In this document: piece by piece, positions 62,701 through 64,000 of the stretch
Layout: every line of letters begins with the position of its first letter
How positions within the stretch are numbered: position 1 is the stretch's first letter
Assembly: GCA_039619475.1 (NCBI GenBank)
Contig: CM077116.1
Coordinates: 248,257,440-248,321,439 of the forward strand
DNA from: Icerya purchasi
Taxonomy: Eukaryota; Arthropoda; Insecta; Hemiptera; Monophlebidae
DNA: 64,000 nt
Direction of reading: 5' to 3'
The notes under the pieces: generated by a model
Told to the model about the DNA's origin: nothing
Databases searched by the model: none
Seen by the model: the letters and a program-made list of their open reading frames with translations, nothing else
Position numbers and translations under genes: made by a program

Positions 62701-63512
62701 GCTATAGGATCAGAATTCGCCAGGATATGAGGGAGAGAATCGTCCATCAATGAACGAAATTTGGTCCAATCAGTTTTGGAAAGAATCCATCGAGAGGAAT
62801 GGAGAGGCTTGGATTGGGTAGGAGGAGAGACGTCATTAAGGGATAGGAGAATGGGAACATGGTCACTACCAAAAGTGCCATCAAGTGTTCTCCAGGAGCA
62901 TTTAGGAGCTATATCGGGAGAGGTAAAGGAGAGGTCCACCGAACTTGAGGAGAAAGCATTTTTAAAGTAGGTGGGAGAATGATCGTTGAGGAGGAAGAGG
63001 TTATGATTCAGGATAAAGTCTTCCAGCACAGAGCCGTTGGAGTTGTAACGAGTGCAGCCCCAAAGGGGAGAATGAGCGTTCCAATCTCCACCAATGACGT
63101 ATGGTTCTGATAGGGTTGTAAGGAATGAGGAAAGCGGAATATTGAAGAGACTAGAGGTGGGTGGGTTGTAGACACAAGCGATATGGATAGGCTTTAGGGA
63201 CAGATTTAGAAGAGAAATATGGATCATATTGGGGGAGTTAGGATAGGGAGGTGGAAGGAAAGGGATAGTGTGCGATTGGTATGATAAGTCGCTCCTGATT
63301 AGGATGGCAGCTCCACCATACCCGTCCACACGATCAGCTCGAACTATGGAAAAACCTCTGAAATGGATGGAGGAGGATGATTCAGGCCACGTTTCAGACA
63401 GCAAAGCGACATGAATGTTATAGCGGTCAAGCAGACCCTCTAAAGCTTGTTTGTTAGCTCGTAGGCTACGACAATTCCATTGTATAATGTTTAAGGACGG
63501 AAGCTGCGACAT
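59772..63512 (-). CDS. LINE ORF2: AP endonuclease, reverse transcriptase, RNase H (1246 aa)
   Basis: This multidomain enzyme nicks target DNA and primes reverse transcription of its own RNA in the nucleus. Residues about 8-225 form an AP-like endonuclease: IIQWNCRS with Asn13, LLSETW with Glu40, GGDWNAHSP near 143 and GSDHVP near 215. Residues about 440-720 are the reverse transcriptase: RPISLASCLRKLFEGM, FVDVSSAFDN (motif A, near 576), GLPEGSCLSP (motif B, near 631) and LLFADDILIYS (motif C, near 662). RNase H follows with FTDGSK (near 953), TAEST (near 990), VSDSKS (near 1015) and VPSHSGIEGNELADFLA (near 1060). The C-terminus has a Cys/His motif, CPLHNSISPLICDANHIFFE (near 1171-1193). All expected catalytic residues are present. 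ATG 63512 is the natural start because it lies immediately before the endonuclease. Endonuclease plus RNase H fits the I superfamily; the clade is not resolved. Confidence 0.95.
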   Translation of the reverse strand: MSQLPSLNIIQWNCRSLRANKQALEGLLDRYNIHVALLSETWPESSSSIHFRGFSIVRADRVDGYGGAAILIRSDLSYQSHTIPFLPPPYPNSPNMIHISLLNLSLKPIHIACVYNPPTSSLFNIPLSSFLTTLSEPYVIGGDWNAHSPLWGCTRYNSNGSVLEDFILNHNLFLLNDHSPTYFKNAFSSSSVDLSFTSPDIAPKCSWRTLDGTFGSDHVPILLSLNDVSPPTQSKPLHSSRWILSKTDWTKFRSLMDDSLPHILANSDPIAQYNLFTQSLHSSLSSSSPLVPNNHHRKAPSASSLWWNEECKQAFKQSTVTFKSFRSRSSMSNFLAHKEANARARFVLKAAKRNSWKQFCSAFSKDTPFSQIWKMTKAFTSPLSKRPVHPSPALQHLLSFLDSIAPAYAPSLEEISLPVLTPNSESHFLSLPFRYDELLSILNKSSNSSPGLDGISFLILKNLSTLSLHFLLNIFNSFLLSGSTPKSWNDFVIIPIPKKNQSTFRPISLASCLRKLFEGMVNNRLVWWLEHNDLIPYNMFGFRPGLGPVDCISLFLSDVYKAFIERKFTVATFVDVSSAFDNVHLPTLCAKLLGLNVPSNFIFLILNLFQNRSLFLSIPSRVISRCIHRGLPEGSCLSPTLFNIYLLNIASLPTISSSLLFADDILIYSSCNDVAAANEEINNSLSILSISLASIHLSLSPSKSSSMVFSLRPYNQALVNIISSNIPIPLVSSFCYLGVILNSRLTFYEHINYLYNSSLKRLNLLKALSPSKWGGDPSILLILYKAIIRSRIDYCSFIYGNSSKSLLTKLDKVQNCCLRLCIGALKSSPIPAILSESAMQPLFIRRSQLGYNFLIKRLSVSSSNLISSYLSIKNQWRFAPHKIPILSLVAARVSNFSPYVFSYSKLSYFSHDFSSIWQTINLFSLPLQTSSTAHYSIQAEFFHMLDTSFPSHLTFFTDGSKNENGVGGAFTSLSLNHSESFKLPSFCSIFTAESTAILRTVSFIPSIREISKCLIVSDSKSVLQAISSPPSHSSNSIILLIRFLISNLLSSRSITIDLLWVPSHSGIEGNELADFLARSAARDGPLFCKIPTSDILLLSSANHSRLWSDIYPSLFSNPASHYLQIHPVPSSQPWFQSYSYQRSAIISLIRLRINHSLLPSLRFRFSLSPSPDCPLHNSISPLICDANHIFFECPALDSERSVLYSKILALGLPAPYNSSFVLSFPSPDIIPVLQSFLSSISNRLFI

Positions 63513-63894
63513 AGTAGGATAATGACAAAAGGGAAAGGAAAGACGAGAGCAGTAAAGTAGGATACAAAGAGGGAGTAAAATGCCTTAAAGGAAGTGCCGC
63601 ATAGGCTTACTTCCAAAGTAGAGGAGCAGAAGGGAGGCCTATTCAAAATATGACATGGCCTCTTATGAAAATAGCTTTTTACTGTTGGAAGCATCAGTGA
63701 TAGTTCTGAAGAATGTCTGCACGAACTTGTTTTTATGCAAGTTTGCAGACTTCCTACAGTGTACGTAGCGTATAGAAGATTTGATGGAAGGATCATTTTT
63801 AAATCTGAGGAATGCCTGCACGAACTTGGTTTAATGCAAGTTTGTAGGCTTCCTATTGCGGCAGTAATGTATCGTAGCCTAGTGGTGGAGTTTC
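63513..63894 (-). promoter_or_regulatory. 5' leader and probable internal promoter region of the LINE
   Basis: The 382 bases between the upstream target duplication and the ORF start should hold the internal promoter that such elements carry. The 5' terminus on the element strand is GAAACTCCACCACTAGGCTA. A 101-codon open frame overlaps the ORF start (63491-63796), but it has no gag or zinc-knuckle features and is probably incidental. The promoter role is inferred from LINE biology only. Confidence 0.4.
63711..63852. repeat. Two tandem hairpin repeats in the LINE 5' leader (period 99 bp)
   Basis: Hairpins at 63711-63753 and 63810-63852 share GAATG(T/C)CTGCACGAACTTG as the left arm and CAAGTTTG(C/T)AG(A/G)CTTC as the right arm, around 8-base loops. 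Each stem has about 16 pairs with a two-base CG bulge and a single T bulge. A T-A pair in one copy (63716-63749) is a C-G pair in the other (63815-63848). Confidence 0.85.
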
Positions 63895-63906
63895 TGTAGT
63901 GTAGTC

Positions 63907-64000
63907 AAGCATTACATAATACAATATGTTTAAAATATTTTACAAAGTACCGAATTCATACATTACTACTGTAAAACGTGTGTATACGAAACAGGGCAAA
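63907..64000. other. Flanking sequence after the LINE insertion
   Basis: Ninety-four bases of AT-rich sequence. Nothing is recognised. Confidence 0.6.

Larger units (their letters stand above)
59701..63894 (-). mobile_element. Structurally intact LINE (I superfamily), 4.2 kb with 12-bp target duplication
   Basis: TGTAGTGTAGTC occurs directly at 59689-59700 and again at 63895-63906, flanking the element perfectly. The 3' end has a 23-base A-tail (plus-strand T-run 59701-59723). A single ORF fills 59772-63512, with a short 3' UTR (59724-59771) and a 382-bp 5' leader. The leader contains two tandem 99-bp hairpin repeats. A perfect duplication, a clean tail and an uninterrupted ORF mean a recent insertion. 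There is no ORF1 (gag-like) gene, so the copy is either 5'-truncated or from a one-ORF lineage. The family has an older copy at 8221-9175. Confidence 0.95.

Noticed and set aside
59811..62970. Several plus-strand frames of 60-83 codons, and shorter minus frames inside the LINE
   Set aside because: They are shadows of the 1246-codon LINE ORF, caused by its biased composition.
63491..63796. 101-codon minus-strand frame upstream of and overlapping LINE ORF2, a possible ORF1
   Set aside because: No zinc knuckle, coiled coil or RNA-binding feature is visible, and it spans the hairpin repeat. It is probably incidental.

Overview
The window looks like AT-rich nuclear DNA from an arthropod, most likely an insect. 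It has spliced genes with GT-AG introns, long AT-rich introns and intergenic spacers, microsatellites, and a dense layer of transposable elements of types common in insects (I-superfamily and RTE-like LINEs, tRNA-derived SINEs, hAT, Tigger/pogo, mariner, and a possible Mutator-like element). I cannot name the species. There are no prokaryotic operons, CRISPR arrays or genuine tRNA or rRNA genes.

Only two host genes are well supported, both on the + strand. (1) Positions 3396-10327 hold the last four exons of a formin-binding-protein-4-like gene: WW-type motifs, a long proline-rich exon, a FYSDIASL-type block and a short C-terminal KWQKV block. All splice phases are compatible, and the 5' part is missing or not recognisable. 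(2) Positions 30611-32852 hold a complete three-exon gene for a 128-residue, highly acidic, Lys/Glu/Asp-rich protein with a nuclear-localisation-like cluster, resembling prothymosin-alpha-type proteins.

The rest is mobile DNA in several generations. 0.6-2.5 kb: decayed I-type LINE (+). 2.8-3.2 kb: short inverted-terminal-repeat element. 8.2-9.2 kb: old copy of a LINE lying in the last intron of the FNBP4-like gene. 15.2-16.5 kb: non-autonomous hAT element beside a hAT transposase relic. 17-18.3 kb: small tandem repeats and paired hairpins. 21.4-24.0 kb: an RTE-like LINE split by a second LINE fragment, followed by a SINE. 24.7-28.5 kb: a spliced, decayed hAT-type gene containing a 1.3-kb inverted-repeat element with a 9-bp target duplication. 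33.7-42.8 kb: AT-rich DNA in which I see no gene. 42.8-48.5 kb: an imperfect inverted duplication (about 1.5-kb arms, 2.3-kb spacer) across a LINE, with a SINE and a LINE tail inserted in only one arm. 49.7-52.8 kb: LINE reverse-transcriptase sequence cut by a complete but dead Tigger element with TA target duplications. 53-58 kb: mariner, hAT, SINE and hAT-MITE relics.

The most striking single feature is at 59.7-63.9 kb: a structurally intact LINE on the minus strand, with a poly(A) tail, a perfect 12-bp target-site duplication and one uninterrupted 1246-codon ORF (endonuclease, reverse transcriptase, RNase H, Cys/His motif). No gag-like ORF1 is present. Its short 5' leader carries two 99-bp tandem repeats, each forming a hairpin, and the copies differ by a compensatory base-pair change. 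An older relative of the same LINE lies at 8.2-9.2 kb.
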